DNA of 48,413 nucleotides from positions 33,504-81,916 of the forward strand of contig NZ_JADKNH010000004.1 in NCBI RefSeq assembly GCF_015352425.1, read 5' to 3'. Positions 1 to 8,776 of the stretch are shown here, piece by piece. The notes below the pieces were generated by a model that saw only the letters and a list, made by a program, of their open reading frames with translations, did not search any database and had not been told where the DNA came from. The position numbers and the translations under genes were made by a program. This DNA is from Fusibacter ferrireducens (GTDB lineage Bacteria > Bacillota > Clostridia > Peptostreptococcales > Acidaminobacteraceae). Numbering within the stretch: position 1 is the first letter of the stretch; each line of letters begins with the position of its first letter.

Positions 1-228
1 ATGACGCAAATGTTGTTAAAACAACAAGATTTGAGCCGAAAGCTGTGATGAGGAATGTTCAACCTCAAACAGCGTCAGCGAAAATCGGTTTGAGGCATCA
101 AGAGATGACGCAAATGTTGTTAAAACAACAAGATTTGAGCCGAAAGCTGTGATGAGGAATGTTCAACCTCAAACAGCGTCAGCGAAAATCGGTTTGAGGC
201 AGCGAAAGATGACGCAAATGTTGTTAAA
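1..228. repeat. 104-bp tandem repeat array (left edge)
   Basis: Two complete units and a third partial one (starts at 1, 105 and 209) repeat with an exact 104-bp period; only the few bases before the third start differ. The unit boundary carries AACAACA facing TGTTGTT. Inside each unit CCTCAAAC and GTTTGAGG form a perfect 8-bp inverted repeat around a 17-nt loop. The period is not a multiple of three, so it is not a coding repeat. The array begins at the window edge and may extend further left. A diverged array lies at 36781-36995 and a short fragment at 34595-34616. Confidence 0.9.
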
Positions 229-285
229 TGGTGTTCTAATCGTATTTTAATTATATTTGATTATAATCTTATACAAGAGAATAGA

Positions 286-591
286 TTATTCAGCTGCTTC
301 ATTTTGATTCATTTGAGACATAAATGCAGCTGCCATCTCTGCCGCTTTTTTCATTTCTGTCTCAATCATCTGCTTACACTTTTCTGACTGCCCCTCTGCA
401 ACGGTTATGCGTGCACTGGTTTTGGCAACTTCCAGCTTAATGAAATCTGTGGCTAATATTTTTTCAAGTGTCTCTTTAATCATTTTTTTAGAGTCGTCTT
501 TGATCAAGTACTCAGAAAATTGATCGTGAATTGAAATGACAATACGACCCTCAGTATCAATTTTTATGTTTTTAATAAAGAGTTCGAGCAT
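286..591 (-). CDS. small hypothetical protein, 101 aa
   Basis: I do not recognise this gene with certainty. The ATG is preceded on the minus strand by a strong GGAGG site about seven bases away, so it is very likely translated. The product is soluble, with an N-terminal beta-rich part and a C-terminal helix rich in Lys, Glu, Ala and Met. The middle part (about residues 30-55, with KKMIKETLEKIL) loosely resembles the small C-terminal domain of some DnaX proteins; that is a weak impression. It is divergent from the DUF4153-like gene, and the tandem repeat array lies just beyond its 3' end. Confidence 0.7.
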   Translation of the reverse strand: MLELFIKNIKIDTEGRIVISIHDQFSEYLIKDDSKKMIKETLEKILATDFIKLEVAKTSARITVAEGQSEKCKQMIETEMKKAAEMAAAFMSQMNQNEAAE

Positions 592-614
592 TTTAGTACC
601 TCCGTTTTTACTAT

Positions 615-656
615 AATCCTATTTTATTTTAGCACTTTTTAGGATTTATACAACTG
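615..656. promoter_or_regulatory. inverted repeat in divergent promoter region
   Basis: AATCCTA (615-621) and TAGGATT (650-656) are perfect 7-bp arms in the 86-bp gap between the divergent genes at 591 (minus) and 678 (plus). On the minus strand a TTGTAT / 16 bp / TAAAAT promoter-like pair falls over the same stretch. It could be an operator shared by both genes. No regulator is identified, and AT-rich sequence makes chance repeats plausible. Confidence 0.35.
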
Positions 657-677
657 TTATGAAAAAGGAGCTTTGTT

Positions 678-2438
678 ATGATGCATTTGATTCGAAAATT
701 AGGAAAGTGGTTGGGCTATTCAGGGCGTACCATTAAACAGTCTTTTGAAAGATTTCCAATTACATTAATGGCAACCTTTGCAGTGGTGGTGATATTTGTG
801 ATGATAATTCATGCAATGCACCCAGATGACTATCAGAATGTGCTTATGGTGTTTGCGCTTGCAATGCCTTTTTCGGCGATTTTAAAATTATGGCATGAGC
901 GGACGGGCAAGCTCAAGCTAGGCATGCAAGCCATTTTGACAGTTCTCTTGATGATCAGCTATTACTTTGTGATTCCAGAGCCAAAATCAGATGTGTTTTG
1001 GGGTCAATATTTTGTATTGCTTATTCTATTTTATGCGGTGTTTTTTCTGGTGCCTTATTTTCCAAGAAGAGAGGGTTTCGCGCTTGCGCTTGTTGAGCGT
1101 GCGGGTAAGTTTTTTTTAACGACCTTGTATTCAATCGTGCTTTACTTGGGTTTGAATGCCGTGCTTTTTTCTGTGGAGAAATTATTTGAACTCAATTTGC
1201 CATCTGAACTGCCAGCAGATTTATTCTTTTGTGTTTTAGGCTTCTTTGCGGTACCATATTTTTTAGGCAGTTTACCCGAGATTCAACACCAAGAAAAGCC
1301 TGAAGGCTTTTCAAAGATTTTTAAAACCTTGTTCTTATATATACTCATACCAGTTCAATCAATTTACACTTTGATTTTATATGCATATTTTATTAGACTG
1401 CTGGTAATTCAAACTTTCCCTGAAGGCATTATTGGGGACTTGGTGATTTGGTATGCATTGGTGAGTTTTTTGACTTTATTCAGTGTCAAGGATTTACGTG
1501 AAGACGTCCCGTGGCTTGACAACTATACGAAAATTTTCTCAGTGACAATGGTAGTTCCATTGGGCATGTTCGCAATTGCAATGGGTATCAGAATCCAGCA
1601 TTATGGACTCACCATGGCGAGGTACCTTTCAATTGTGGCAATGATTTATCTTGTGATTGCTTATGTCACTTTGCCCGTGAGAAAAAGAGATGTATCTGTA
1701 CCACTCTATATTATGGCCATATGCATGATTACCGTGAGTTTTTTTGGTGTGTTGTCTTGGGATCGCGTTGTTCTTAAAGAACAGACGAACAGACTTGAAA
1801 GATACTTGATTGAAGCTGGGTATACTTTAAATGAAACGAATTGGATTGCACCAACAACTGTCTCTGAGGAACAACAAGAATTGATTTCAGATCGTCTGAT
1901 TTATTTGACAGATCATTATGAGATCGGTGAAATCACGTTATTGCCAGAGGGATTTGAAATTCATCAAGCAGAGCAATACTTAGGGTTTGAGATTAAACGC
2001 AGCTATCCACGCTATAATACTGTAAATTACTTCAATCAAGCTTTTGTGAATCAGAACGCGCCAGTGGATGTCAAAGGTCAGGATTATGTGATGTTACTCA
2101 ATCGATATGAGGATAGATCCTATAGCTTGTATGATGCACATATCCTACTTGAAAAAGCAGGTCCATCTGGAAAGACAGCGTCATTTGAAGACGATGAGTA
2201 TTCAAGTATGAAAGTGACAATAGAGGGGTTATTTGTGGGTGAAATCAATGTAGATGACCTTGCTGAAAAGGCATCTGTATCCAATGAAAACACCCAAATA
2301 ATTGAGTTTAAAGCATCGGATGGCGAAGTGCTTTTACTGGAATTTAGCTTTATCGAAATCAGCGGGAACAAAAAGACTACAGGGGAGTTGGCTGGCATTG
2401 ACTATTATCAATGTTGGCTAAAAGTTAGCAAGAAATAA
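678..2438 (+). CDS. DUF4153-like polytopic membrane protein, 586 aa
   Basis: The first ~370 residues hold about ten hydrophobic segments beginning near residue 28 (PITLMATFAVVVIFVMII). The last ~200 residues are hydrophilic and predicted extracytoplasmic. This layout and the N-terminal RFPITL motif fit DUF4153-type membrane proteins, whose biochemical role is not established. AAGGAG at 665-670 sits seven bases before the ATG at 678; the next codon is also ATG, so the start could be three bases later. It appears to be monocistronic. Assignment to the family is from recall of its general pattern. Confidence 0.75.
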   Translation: MMHLIRKLGKWLGYSGRTIKQSFERFPITLMATFAVVVIFVMIIHAMHPDDYQNVLMVFALAMPFSAILKLWHERTGKLKLGMQAILTVLLMISYYFVIPEPKSDVFWGQYFVLLILFYAVFFLVPYFPRREGFALALVERAGKFFLTTLYSIVLYLGLNAVLFSVEKLFELNLPSELPADLFFCVLGFFAVPYFLGSLPEIQHQEKPEGFSKIFKTLFLYILIPVQSIYTLILYAYFIRLLVIQTFPEGIIGDLVIWYALVSFLTLFSVKDLREDVPWLDNYTKIFSVTMVVPLGMFAIAMGIRIQHYGLTMARYLSIVAMIYLVIAYVTLPVRKRDVSVPLYIMAICMITVSFFGVLSWDRVVLKEQTNRLERYLIEAGYTLNETNWIAPTTVSEEQQELISDRLIYLTDHYEIGEITLLPEGFEIHQAEQYLGFEIKRSYPRYNTVNYFNQAFVNQNAPVDVKGQDYVMLLNRYEDRSYSLYDAHILLEKAGPSGKTASFEDDEYSSMKVTIEGLFVGEINVDDLAEKASVSNENTQIIEFKASDGEVLLLEFSFIEISGNKKTTGELAGIDYYQCWLKVSKK

Positions 2439-2483
2439 ACAGAAACTTAAAGTGTCCTTAATATGCTCTTGATGTTGCTGAGT

Positions 2484-2519
2484 TATCCTGTAATTGTTCC
2501 AATAGACAATTACAGGATA
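2484..2519. other. 14-bp perfect hairpin without a T-tract
   Basis: TATCCTGTAATTGT (2484-2497) is perfectly complementary to ACAATTACAGGATA (2506-2519) around an 8-nt loop. No T-run follows on either strand, so it is not a classical intrinsic terminator. It lies 45 bp after the DUF4153-like gene and about 80 bp before the HAD gene, so it may be an mRNA-stabilising hairpin or a processing site. Confidence 0.6.
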
Positions 2520-2601
2520 TTGAGTGGATGAGAATATACTTGTCCCAGAATCTCAATTGCGATAGATGTACACGAAAAGCATATGTTAGGAGGCAAAAAA
2601 G

Positions 2602-3252
2602 GTGAATGCAGTTATATTCGATTTTGATGGTACGATTATCAACACAAATGAACTCATTAAAGAGGGGCTAAACAGTTTTGCAGAAAAATATAGAGGCTAT
2701 AAACTGGTTACAGAAGAACATAGAATGCTTGTTGGCAGAACTTTGGAAGATCAGATGGCCTATATCAATCCACATAAATGGCAATTGATGAGTAATCATT
2801 TTAAAATATGGTATGCACATAACCACAATGCAAAAACATGTGCGTTTCCAGGAATGATTAGATTAATCAAAGAACTTTATGAGCAAGGGGTAAGATTGGC
2901 AATCGTGTCCAATAACAGTACGGCGTCTCTAGATATGGGGCTCAAACACTTGGGAATTGAAACTTACTTTGAATATGTGATTACAAGAGATGATGTGGAC
3001 GAGACGAAACCATCCCCAGAAGGCATTAAAAAAGTTATGGAACTCATGAATCTTCAGAATCATGAATTGATTTATATAGGTGATACGGCAGGTGACATAT
3101 ATGCTGCAAAAAATGCTGAGATTGCAAATGCAATCGTTGGTTGGAGCAGTATAGGCGCTGACGCCATCATGAGATTGCAACCTGACTACGTCTTAAGATC
3201 CGCATCACACCTTCACGATATTATTAGAGAAAAGAAATGTGAAGTTGCGTGA
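2602..3252 (+). CDS. HAD-superfamily phosphatase, phosphoglycolate phosphatase-like, 216 aa
   Basis: This is a HAD hydrolase with all four motifs: DFDGT near residue 7 (nucleophile Asp and acid Asp), VSNNS near residue 102, the motif III Lys in DETKPSPEG near 135, and IGDTAGDIYAA near 160. The helical cap between motifs I and II is typical of the Gph/PgmB subfamily. Substrate cannot be told; a small phosphorylated metabolite is expected. The start is GTG at 2602, fixed by TAGGAGG at 2587-2593. The gene stands alone and ends before a strong terminator. Confidence 0.85.
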   Translation: MNAVIFDFDGTIINTNELIKEGLNSFAEKYRGYKLVTEEHRMLVGRTLEDQMAYINPHKWQLMSNHFKIWYAHNHNAKTCAFPGMIRLIKELYEQGVRLAIVSNNSTASLDMGLKHLGIETYFEYVITRDDVDETKPSPEGIKKVMELMNLQNHELIYIGDTAGDIYAAKNAEIANAIVGWSSIGADAIMRLQPDYVLRSASHLHDIIREKKCEVA

Positions 3253-3328
3253 TTAAAATGACCACATGACTAAATTTAGAGAAGCAGATGTTGATGACTT
3301 GAAAATTGGATCATTTACAAGTTTGGAA

Positions 3329-3374
3329 ACTCGAAGCTGGATCAGTACTTTTGACCAGCATTCGAGTTTTTTTA
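3329..3374 (+). terminator. intrinsic terminator after the HAD phosphatase
   Basis: ACTCGA/TCGAGT and GCTGG/CCAGC arms (3329-3340 with 3355-3367) form a long, slightly bulged stem that continues into TCA/TGA and is followed by a run of T. It separates the HAD gene from the SUF promoter. Confidence 0.85.
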
Positions 3375-3443
3375 TGTTTTAAACACACGATAGGAGCAAA
3401 AATGCTCTATTGTGGCGGGCATTTTAAAAGTAAAACTTTTGTG

Positions 3444-3462
3444 AATGATAATAAATATCATT
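3444..3462. promoter_or_regulatory. Fur-box-like operator of the SUF operon
   Basis: AATGATA-ATAAA-TATCATT is a perfect 7-bp palindrome around five bases. It contains TGATAATAAATATCA, which differs at one position from the 7-1-7 Fur consensus TGATAATNATTATCA of Bacillus. It overlaps the first two bases of the -35 box, where a bound repressor would block RNA polymerase. Iron control of sufCBDSU is therefore the simplest reading; a PerR- or Zur-type Fur relative could also bind. Confidence 0.65.
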
Positions 3463-3489
3463 GACGCCTTTTTTAAAAAGGAGTACGAT
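3461..3489 (+). promoter_or_regulatory. sigma-A promoter of sufCBDSU
   Basis: The -35 TTGACG (3461-3466) and -10 TACGAT (3484-3489) are separated by exactly 17 bp. The ATG of sufC lies about 50 bp downstream behind an ACGGAGG ribosome site. Confidence 0.75.
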
Positions 3490-3541
3490 GTAGATAATAA
3501 TAAATCCGATTAAAATACTAGGATATAAACGGAGGTCAAAT

Positions 3542-4282
3542 ATGACATCAGAAATTATAAAAATATGCAATTTAAAGTCGAGTGTTGAAGGCCAGCAAAT
3601 TCTTAAAGGCATTGATCTGGATATTAAGGCAGGTGAGATTCATGTGATCATGGGTCCGAATGGTGCGGGAAAGTCCACACTTGCCAATGTTTTGATGGGG
3701 CATCCTGCCCATAAGGTAGATACAGGCGAAGTGACTTTTATGGGCAAGGACTTGTTGACTATGAAAGTGGATGAACGCGCAAAAGCAGGCCTCTTTCTAT
3801 CCTTTCAATACCCCGAAGAAGTCCCTGGCGTAACCGTGGAAAACTTTCTCAGAACCGCTAAGAAAGAAGTCGCAGGCATTATGCCCATGGCCTTATCTTT
3901 TAAAAAAGAACTTCATAGCAAGATGGAAATGCTCAATATGGATTCCAAGTATTTAGAGCGCTATCTCAACCAAGGTTTTTCTGGTGGTGAAAAGAAAAAA
4001 AATGAAATTTTACAGATGGCTGTCTTGAATCCTAAACTCGCCATATTAGATGAGACGGACTCAGGACTGGACATCGATGCCATCAGGGTGGTTTATGAAA
4101 GTGTTCAAAAGCTATCTAAGGCGGATAACGCCATTTTGGTAATTACCCATTATAATAAAATTCTCAATTACATCACACCAGATTACGTGCATGTGCTCGT
4201 GGACGGCAAGATCGTTAGAAGTGGTGATGTGACTTTAGCTGAGGAGATAGAGTCTAAAGGTTATGAGAAAAGAGAGTGGTGA
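3542..4282 (+). CDS. sufC: Fe-S assembly ATPase SufC
   Basis: SufC is the soluble ABC-type ATPase of the SufBCD scaffold that builds Fe-S clusters. Visible motifs are Walker A GPNGAGKST (38-46), the Q-loop region SFQYPEEVPG (87-96), the SufC signature SGGEKKKNE (147-155) and Walker B LAILDETDSGLD (166-177). Its 246 aa is the usual length. It opens a five-gene operon in the order C-B-D-S-U, as in Bacillus, behind a promoter with a Fur-box-like operator. Its stop lies four bases before the chosen sufB start. Confidence 0.97.
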   Translation: MTSEIIKICNLKSSVEGQQILKGIDLDIKAGEIHVIMGPNGAGKSTLANVLMGHPAHKVDTGEVTFMGKDLLTMKVDERAKAGLFLSFQYPEEVPGVTVENFLRTAKKEVAGIMPMALSFKKELHSKMEMLNMDSKYLERYLNQGFSGGEKKKNEILQMAVLNPKLAILDETDSGLDIDAIRVVYESVQKLSKADNAILVITHYNKILNYITPDYVHVLVDGKIVRSGDVTLAEEIESKGYEKREW

Positions 4283-4286
4283 ACAC

Positions 4287-5690
4287 ATGGCAAAGAAAAC
4301 CTATATTGAAGAAGTGAATCGCGGCGTCTATGACATCATTAATAAGGAAGACCATAGATACAAAGCAGATAGAGGTCTTACAGAGGATATTATTAGAGAA
4401 ATTTCTAGGGAGAAAGACGAACCACAGTGGATGCTGGACTACCGTTTAAAATCTCTTGAAATTTTTAATGCCAAGCCAATGCCCACTTGGGGCGCTGACT
4501 TAAGTGAATTGGACATGGATAACATCGTACATTATGTGAGACCTAACACGGATATGAGTACTTCTTGGGACGATGTACCAGAGGACATCAAGCAAACGTT
4601 TGATCGTTTGGGGATTCCAGAAGCAGAAAAAAAATCACTTGCTGGCGTGGGTGCACAATATGACTCGGAAGTGGTCTATCATTCCATGAGAGAGGATTTA
4701 AAAGCAAAAGGTGTCGTCTACACGGATATGGATTCAGCTGTTAAGGCGTACGAGAGCATTGTCAGAAAATATTTTATGACGATGATTACCAACAGAGATC
4801 ATAAGTTTTCAGCACTACATGGTGCGGTATGGTCAGGGGGATCGTTTGTCTATGTGCCGGAAGGTGTTGAAGTGGACTTTCCTCTACAGTCATATTTTAG
4901 ACTCAATGCCAAGGGAGCGGGCCAGTTTGAGCACACTTTGATCGTTGTGGAGAAAAATGCAAGTCTTCACTTTATTGAAGGATGTTCTGCACCAAAGTAT
5001 TCTGTTCAAAATTTACATGCTGGTGCTGTGGAGCTCTTTGTGAAAGAAGGTGCCAAGCTCAGATATAGTACGATAGAAAATTGGTCTAGAAATATGTATA
5101 ATCTCAACACAAAACGTTGCATGGTGGAGAAAAACGGCAAAATCGAATGGGTATCCGGCTCTTTTGGATCAAAAGTTTCCATGCTCTATCCCATGAGCAT
5201 ACTAAAAGGTGAAGGGGCTTCCTCTGAATTCACAGGGATTACCTTCGCAGCTAAAGGACAGTATCTGGACACAGGCACAAAAGTTGTTCATGCGGCACCC
5301 AATACGACTTCTATTGTCAATTCCAAATCAATTTCTAAAGACGGTGGTCATGCCTTCTATAGAGGGTTACTCAGAGTGACGCCAAATGCTGTAAATGTAA
5401 AGTCCACAGTGAACTGTGAATCACTCATGCTAGATAATCGCTCAAAGTCAGATACACTGCCCATCATAGAAATCGGCAACGAGCAAGTGGACATTGGTCA
5501 TGAAGCCAAAATTGGCCGTATTAGCGATGACACAATTTTTTACCTTATGAGCAGAGGCATCAGTGAAGCAGAAGCCAAGGCAATGATTGTCAGGGGTTTT
5601 GTAGAACCGATCACAAAGGAGCTGCCTCTTGAGTATGCTGTAGAACTCAACAATTTGATCAATTTAGAACTAGAAGGAACCATAGGGTAG
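4287..5690 (+). CDS. sufB: Fe-S scaffold protein SufB
   Basis: SufB carries the nascent Fe-S cluster within the SufBC2D complex. The protein (467 aa from this start) shows the SufB hallmarks: an N-terminal helical part with DEPQWMLDYR, a long beta-helix core, and the C-terminal YLMSRGISEAEAKAMIVRGF stretch shared with SufD. An in-frame start 24 bp upstream would overlap sufC; the ATG at 4287 is preferred because MAKKTYIEEVNR matches the usual SufB N-terminus. The ribosome site here is weak, suggesting coupling to sufC. Confidence 0.95.
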   Translation: MAKKTYIEEVNRGVYDIINKEDHRYKADRGLTEDIIREISREKDEPQWMLDYRLKSLEIFNAKPMPTWGADLSELDMDNIVHYVRPNTDMSTSWDDVPEDIKQTFDRLGIPEAEKKSLAGVGAQYDSEVVYHSMREDLKAKGVVYTDMDSAVKAYESIVRKYFMTMITNRDHKFSALHGAVWSGGSFVYVPEGVEVDFPLQSYFRLNAKGAGQFEHTLIVVEKNASLHFIEGCSAPKYSVQNLHAGAVELFVKEGAKLRYSTIENWSRNMYNLNTKRCMVEKNGKIEWVSGSFGSKVSMLYPMSILKGEGASSEFTGITFAAKGQYLDTGTKVVHAAPNTTSIVNSKSISKDGGHAFYRGLLRVTPNAVNVKSTVNCESLMLDNRSKSDTLPIIEIGNEQVDIGHEAKIGRISDDTIFYLMSRGISEAEAKAMIVRGFVEPITKELPLEYAVELNNLINLELEGTIG

Positions 5691-5699
5691 GAGGCGCAC

Positions 5700-6827
5700 A
5701 TGAATTTTAGACAATATCATCAAGAGGCATTTAATAAAATGGAGACGCCTGTTTGGAATCGCGTCAGTTTGCCAAAGGGCATGTTTCCAATCCCGAGTTA
5801 CAAGATGGATGCCTCCATTACAAGTGATTCCGAACATATTCATATTATGACATTTCAAGAAGCCTTAGATACAGAGCATGCCATAAGCCCATTGGAAAAA
5901 GAGGCTAAGAAGCACTTGGGAGACCATTTTTCTCACTTTATCAATGGTTATTTTAATTCGGGATATGTGATTCGGTCCACTTCAAAAGCCTTAGAGGTGC
6001 CAGTGGTGGATATACACTATATTTTAAGTGGCGAAACGCGAACGCTTATTGACAATCATTTGATTGTTGCAGAACCGGGCGCAAAACTTGATGTGATAAT
6101 AGATTACCATGCAGAACCTGCAAATGAGAACACACCCCAAAAAGCGTTTGAACCGATGAACCATTATGGGTTAACGCGTGTTATTGCAAAGCATGGCAGT
6201 CATGTAAGAATTTTTAAATTACAGCGTTTGAATCAAACGGCACACCATTTTGATCAGGTGCTTGCAAGTGTAGAAGAATCTGCGGTGGTCGATGTTTTTG
6301 ATATTCAAGTGGGCAGTCAGTTTAAAGCCATCAGCTATGAAACAGACTTAAAAGGCAGACGCAGTGAAGCACATATAAACAGCATCTATTTTGGCGACAA
6401 GGATTCTAAATCGGATCTTTCATTCACGATGAATCATCAAGGACAAAAGTCAAATTCAAGTATTTTGTCAAAAGGTGCTTTGGATTCAAATGCGCTCAAA
6501 GTCTTTAGAGGTAATTTATTCTTTGAAACTGGAGCAAGTCAATCCGTGGGCAAGGAAGAGGAGTTCGTGATGCTTCTTGGTGAATCCATTAAATCGGATT
6601 CTATTCCTGCTCTAATGTGTTCTGAGGATGATGTTATAGGGGAGCATGCTGCAAGTGTTGGACAAGTTGACCTTAACAAACTTTTTTATTTGATGAGCCG
6701 AGGATTTTCAGAAACGGAAGCCAAAAAACTGATCATTAAAGCTTCTTTTGAAGAAATTTTAAGTGCTGTACCTTACGAAGCATTCAAGGTTACAGTTTCT
6801 GAAGAAGTGGATAAAAGGGTTTATTAA
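5700..6827 (+). CDS. sufD: Fe-S scaffold protein SufD
   Basis: SufD is the partner of SufB in the scaffold and is needed for iron entry. This 375-aa protein has a divergent N-terminus and the conserved C-terminal LFYLMSRGFSETEAKKLI motif, which parallels the SufB C-terminus. The start follows TAGGAGG nine bases after the sufB stop. The His residue near 311 (GEHAASVGQ) corresponds to the conserved SufB/SufD interface His known from the family. Confidence 0.93.
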   Translation: MNFRQYHQEAFNKMETPVWNRVSLPKGMFPIPSYKMDASITSDSEHIHIMTFQEALDTEHAISPLEKEAKKHLGDHFSHFINGYFNSGYVIRSTSKALEVPVVDIHYILSGETRTLIDNHLIVAEPGAKLDVIIDYHAEPANENTPQKAFEPMNHYGLTRVIAKHGSHVRIFKLQRLNQTAHHFDQVLASVEESAVVDVFDIQVGSQFKAISYETDLKGRRSEAHINSIYFGDKDSKSDLSFTMNHQGQKSNSSILSKGALDSNALKVFRGNLFFETGASQSVGKEEEFVMLLGESIKSDSIPALMCSEDDVIGEHAASVGQVDLNKLFYLMSRGFSETEAKKLIIKASFEEILSAVPYEAFKVTVSEEVDKRVY

Positions 6828-6857
6828 GAAGGTCAGATTGCGGATTGGAGGTAAATT

Positions 6858-8087
6858 ATGAATGAAGATGTTTTAGAAGGTACTTATAAATCGTATTTTC
6901 CAGTTTTTGAGGCGCATCCTGATTTGATCTATTTAGACCATGCAGCAACAAGTCAAAAACCGTTAAGCGTCATTGAAGCCATAAAGGACCAAATGACTTT
7001 TGAGAATGGGAGTCCCAATAGAGGCGCGCATAAACTCAGTGTAAAAGCCACTGAAATTTACGATAATGGACGGCGAAAAGTGATTGATTTTATAGGTGGG
7101 ATGGACCCTAGAGAAATTGTATTCACAAAGAATGCCACTGAAAGTTTGAATTTGATTGCCTATAGTTATGGGATGAATTTTTTAAAGCATGAAGACGAAA
7201 TTGCAATTTTGATATCTTCTCATCACAGCAATATTGTACCATGGCAAATGGTGGCTCAAAAGACAGGTGCAAAGCTCGTTTACTTAATGGTGGATAGTGA
7301 AGGCAAAATGCCAGCATCTGAACTCGATAAAATAAATGAGCGCACAAAAATAGTTACTTTTCCTTGGATCAGCAATGGTATTGGCACAAGGATAGAGCCT
7401 AAAAGACTGATTGAAAAAGCACATGAGATGGGGGCAGTTGCAATTATTGATGCAGCACAAGTTGCAGGACATGAGCGGATCGACATCGCTGAATTAGATG
7501 CTGATTTTCTCGTCTTTTCGGGACATAAGATGTTTGGGCCTCAAGGCATAGGTGTTTTATATGGCAAATATGAATTGCTTGAAAAGATGCCGCCTTTTTT
7601 GACAGGAGGTGACATGATTGAGTATGTCACTTGCTTTGAAACAACTTATGAAGAGGTGCCCAAGCGATTTGAGGCAGGGACGCAAAATGTCAGTGGTGTG
7701 AAGGGTTTGGTAGCAGCGATTGATTTTATAGAAGCGATTGGCATGCATTCTATACAGAATCATGAGCGTAAATTGACGCAATATATCGTTGAGCAATTAA
7801 AAAAGTTGCCTTTTATTACGATTTATGGCGCTGAAACGCTTGCAGATCGAGGTGGGCTTGTGGTTTTTAATGTGACAGGTGTTCATCCTCACGATGTGGC
7901 TTCCATCTTGGATGATTACGGCATTGCCATCAGAGCTGGTCATCATTGTACACAACCTTTGATGCAACACTTAGAATTAACAGCAACTTGTAGAGCCAGC
8001 TATAGTCTTTATAATTCGGAGCAAGATGTAGATCGATTGATAAAAGCGCTCTTTAAAGTAAGGAAGGTGTTTGGATATGACGACTGA
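6858..8087 (+). CDS. sufS: cysteine desulfurase SufS
   Basis: This is a PLP-dependent cysteine desulfurase (group II) that supplies sulfur to SufU. The PLP lysine is K224 in SGHKMFGPQG, DAAQ near 198-201 binds the cofactor, and the active-site Cys is C364 in RAGHHCTQPL, set in the short group II loop. Its 409 aa is standard. A GGAGG site precedes the ATG, 30 bp after sufD. The 3' end overlaps sufU by 11 bp, pointing to translational coupling of donor and acceptor. Confidence 0.96.
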   Translation: MNEDVLEGTYKSYFPVFEAHPDLIYLDHAATSQKPLSVIEAIKDQMTFENGSPNRGAHKLSVKATEIYDNGRRKVIDFIGGMDPREIVFTKNATESLNLIAYSYGMNFLKHEDEIAILISSHHSNIVPWQMVAQKTGAKLVYLMVDSEGKMPASELDKINERTKIVTFPWISNGIGTRIEPKRLIEKAHEMGAVAIIDAAQVAGHERIDIAELDADFLVFSGHKMFGPQGIGVLYGKYELLEKMPPFLTGGDMIEYVTCFETTYEEVPKRFEAGTQNVSGVKGLVAAIDFIEAIGMHSIQNHERKLTQYIVEQLKKLPFITIYGAETLADRGGLVVFNVTGVHPHDVASILDDYGIAIRAGHHCTQPLMQHLELTATCRASYSLYNSEQDVDRLIKALFKVRKVFGYDD

Positions 8088-8529
8088 TTCGATTTATACA
8101 GAAATCATCATGTATCACAACAAGGAAGGCCATAACAAGCATAGATTAGAGGCGCCTTCACACGTGGAACGTGGGCATAATCCCAATTGTGGGGACGATT
8201 TGACGTTACAAGTTAATGTTGAAAAAGGTATCATAAAAGAGGCGGCCTTTGTGGGAACTGGTTGTGCCATCAGTACTGCCGCCATGTCGATTATGATCGA
8301 TCTGGTTAAAGGCAAGTCCGTTCAGGAAGCGCAAGAGCTGGTGTCTATTTATCTGGAGATGATCAGAGGTCACAAGATAGCACATGAAGACTTAGAGAGA
8401 CTAGAAGATGCTCAGATTTTTGAGTCCCTTCAAAACATGCCTGCCCGTGTAAAGTGTGGCACTTTGGGTTGGCATTGTATGCGCGTTATTTTGGAGTCTT
8501 TAGAACCGCAGACGTCAGAGGCGGAATGA
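8077..8529 (+). CDS. sufU: sulfur-transfer protein SufU
   Basis: SufU is a zinc-containing sulfurtransferase that receives persulfide from SufS; it resembles IscU but is not thought to act as a scaffold. The family ligands are present: C38 and D40 (NCGDD), C63 (GTGCAIS) and C127 (KCGTLG), with the typical insert between residues 80 and 120. Length is 150 aa. The ATG at 8077 is chosen over an in-frame TTG at 8071 because it follows AGGAAGG at a normal distance. Last gene of the operon. Confidence 0.94.
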   Translation: MTTDSIYTEIIMYHNKEGHNKHRLEAPSHVERGHNPNCGDDLTLQVNVEKGIIKEAAFVGTGCAISTAAMSIMIDLVKGKSVQEAQELVSIYLEMIRGHKIAHEDLERLEDAQIFESLQNMPARVKCGTLGWHCMRVILESLEPQTSEAE

Positions 8530-8570
8530 GATTATGATGATTGAAGAGAAATCTTTTAGAAGCTGTTTTA

Positions 8571-8627
8571 AAATCCAACCTTGCGGCAACTTTCAATAGT
8601 GCCCCCAAAAAGGTTGGATTTTTATTT
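8571..8627 (+). terminator. terminator of the SUF operon
   Basis: AAATCCAACCTT (8571-8582) pairs perfectly with AAGGTTGGATTT (8610-8621), followed by a T-rich stretch. The 27-nt loop can form an inner GGCA/TGCC helix. A 66-codon reading frame over this element is judged spurious. Confidence 0.85.
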
Positions 8628-8716
8628 AAACAGCGAAAATCATTTCGAGTTGCCTCAAATGTTGCTCGAATAAATTCGTTGGGATATGTGGCTGTTTTAG
8701 GGTATTTATATCCATA

Positions 8717-8741
8717 TCAAATTGTTCATGATATAATTTGA
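8717..8741 (+). promoter_or_regulatory. promoter -10 with overlapping inverted repeat
   Basis: A consensus TATAAT lies at 8732-8737, about 40 bp before the ferritin-like/VIT1 gene; no good -35 is visible. TCAAATT (8717-8723) and AATTTGA (8735-8741) are perfect 7-bp arms 11 bp apart that overlap the -10. A metal-responsive repressor site would make sense for this gene, but the sequence does not match a consensus I know. Confidence 0.45.
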
Positions 8742-8776
8742 ATATATAGAAAGTTCTATAAAGGAGTAAATGGGAT

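Noticed and set aside
1-228. CRISPR array
   Set aside because: The whole 104-bp unit repeats, with no short repeat separated by unique spacers and no cas genes.
8541-8741. 66-codon plus-strand reading frame after sufU
   Set aside because: It runs straight through the SUF terminator stem and has no ribosome site.
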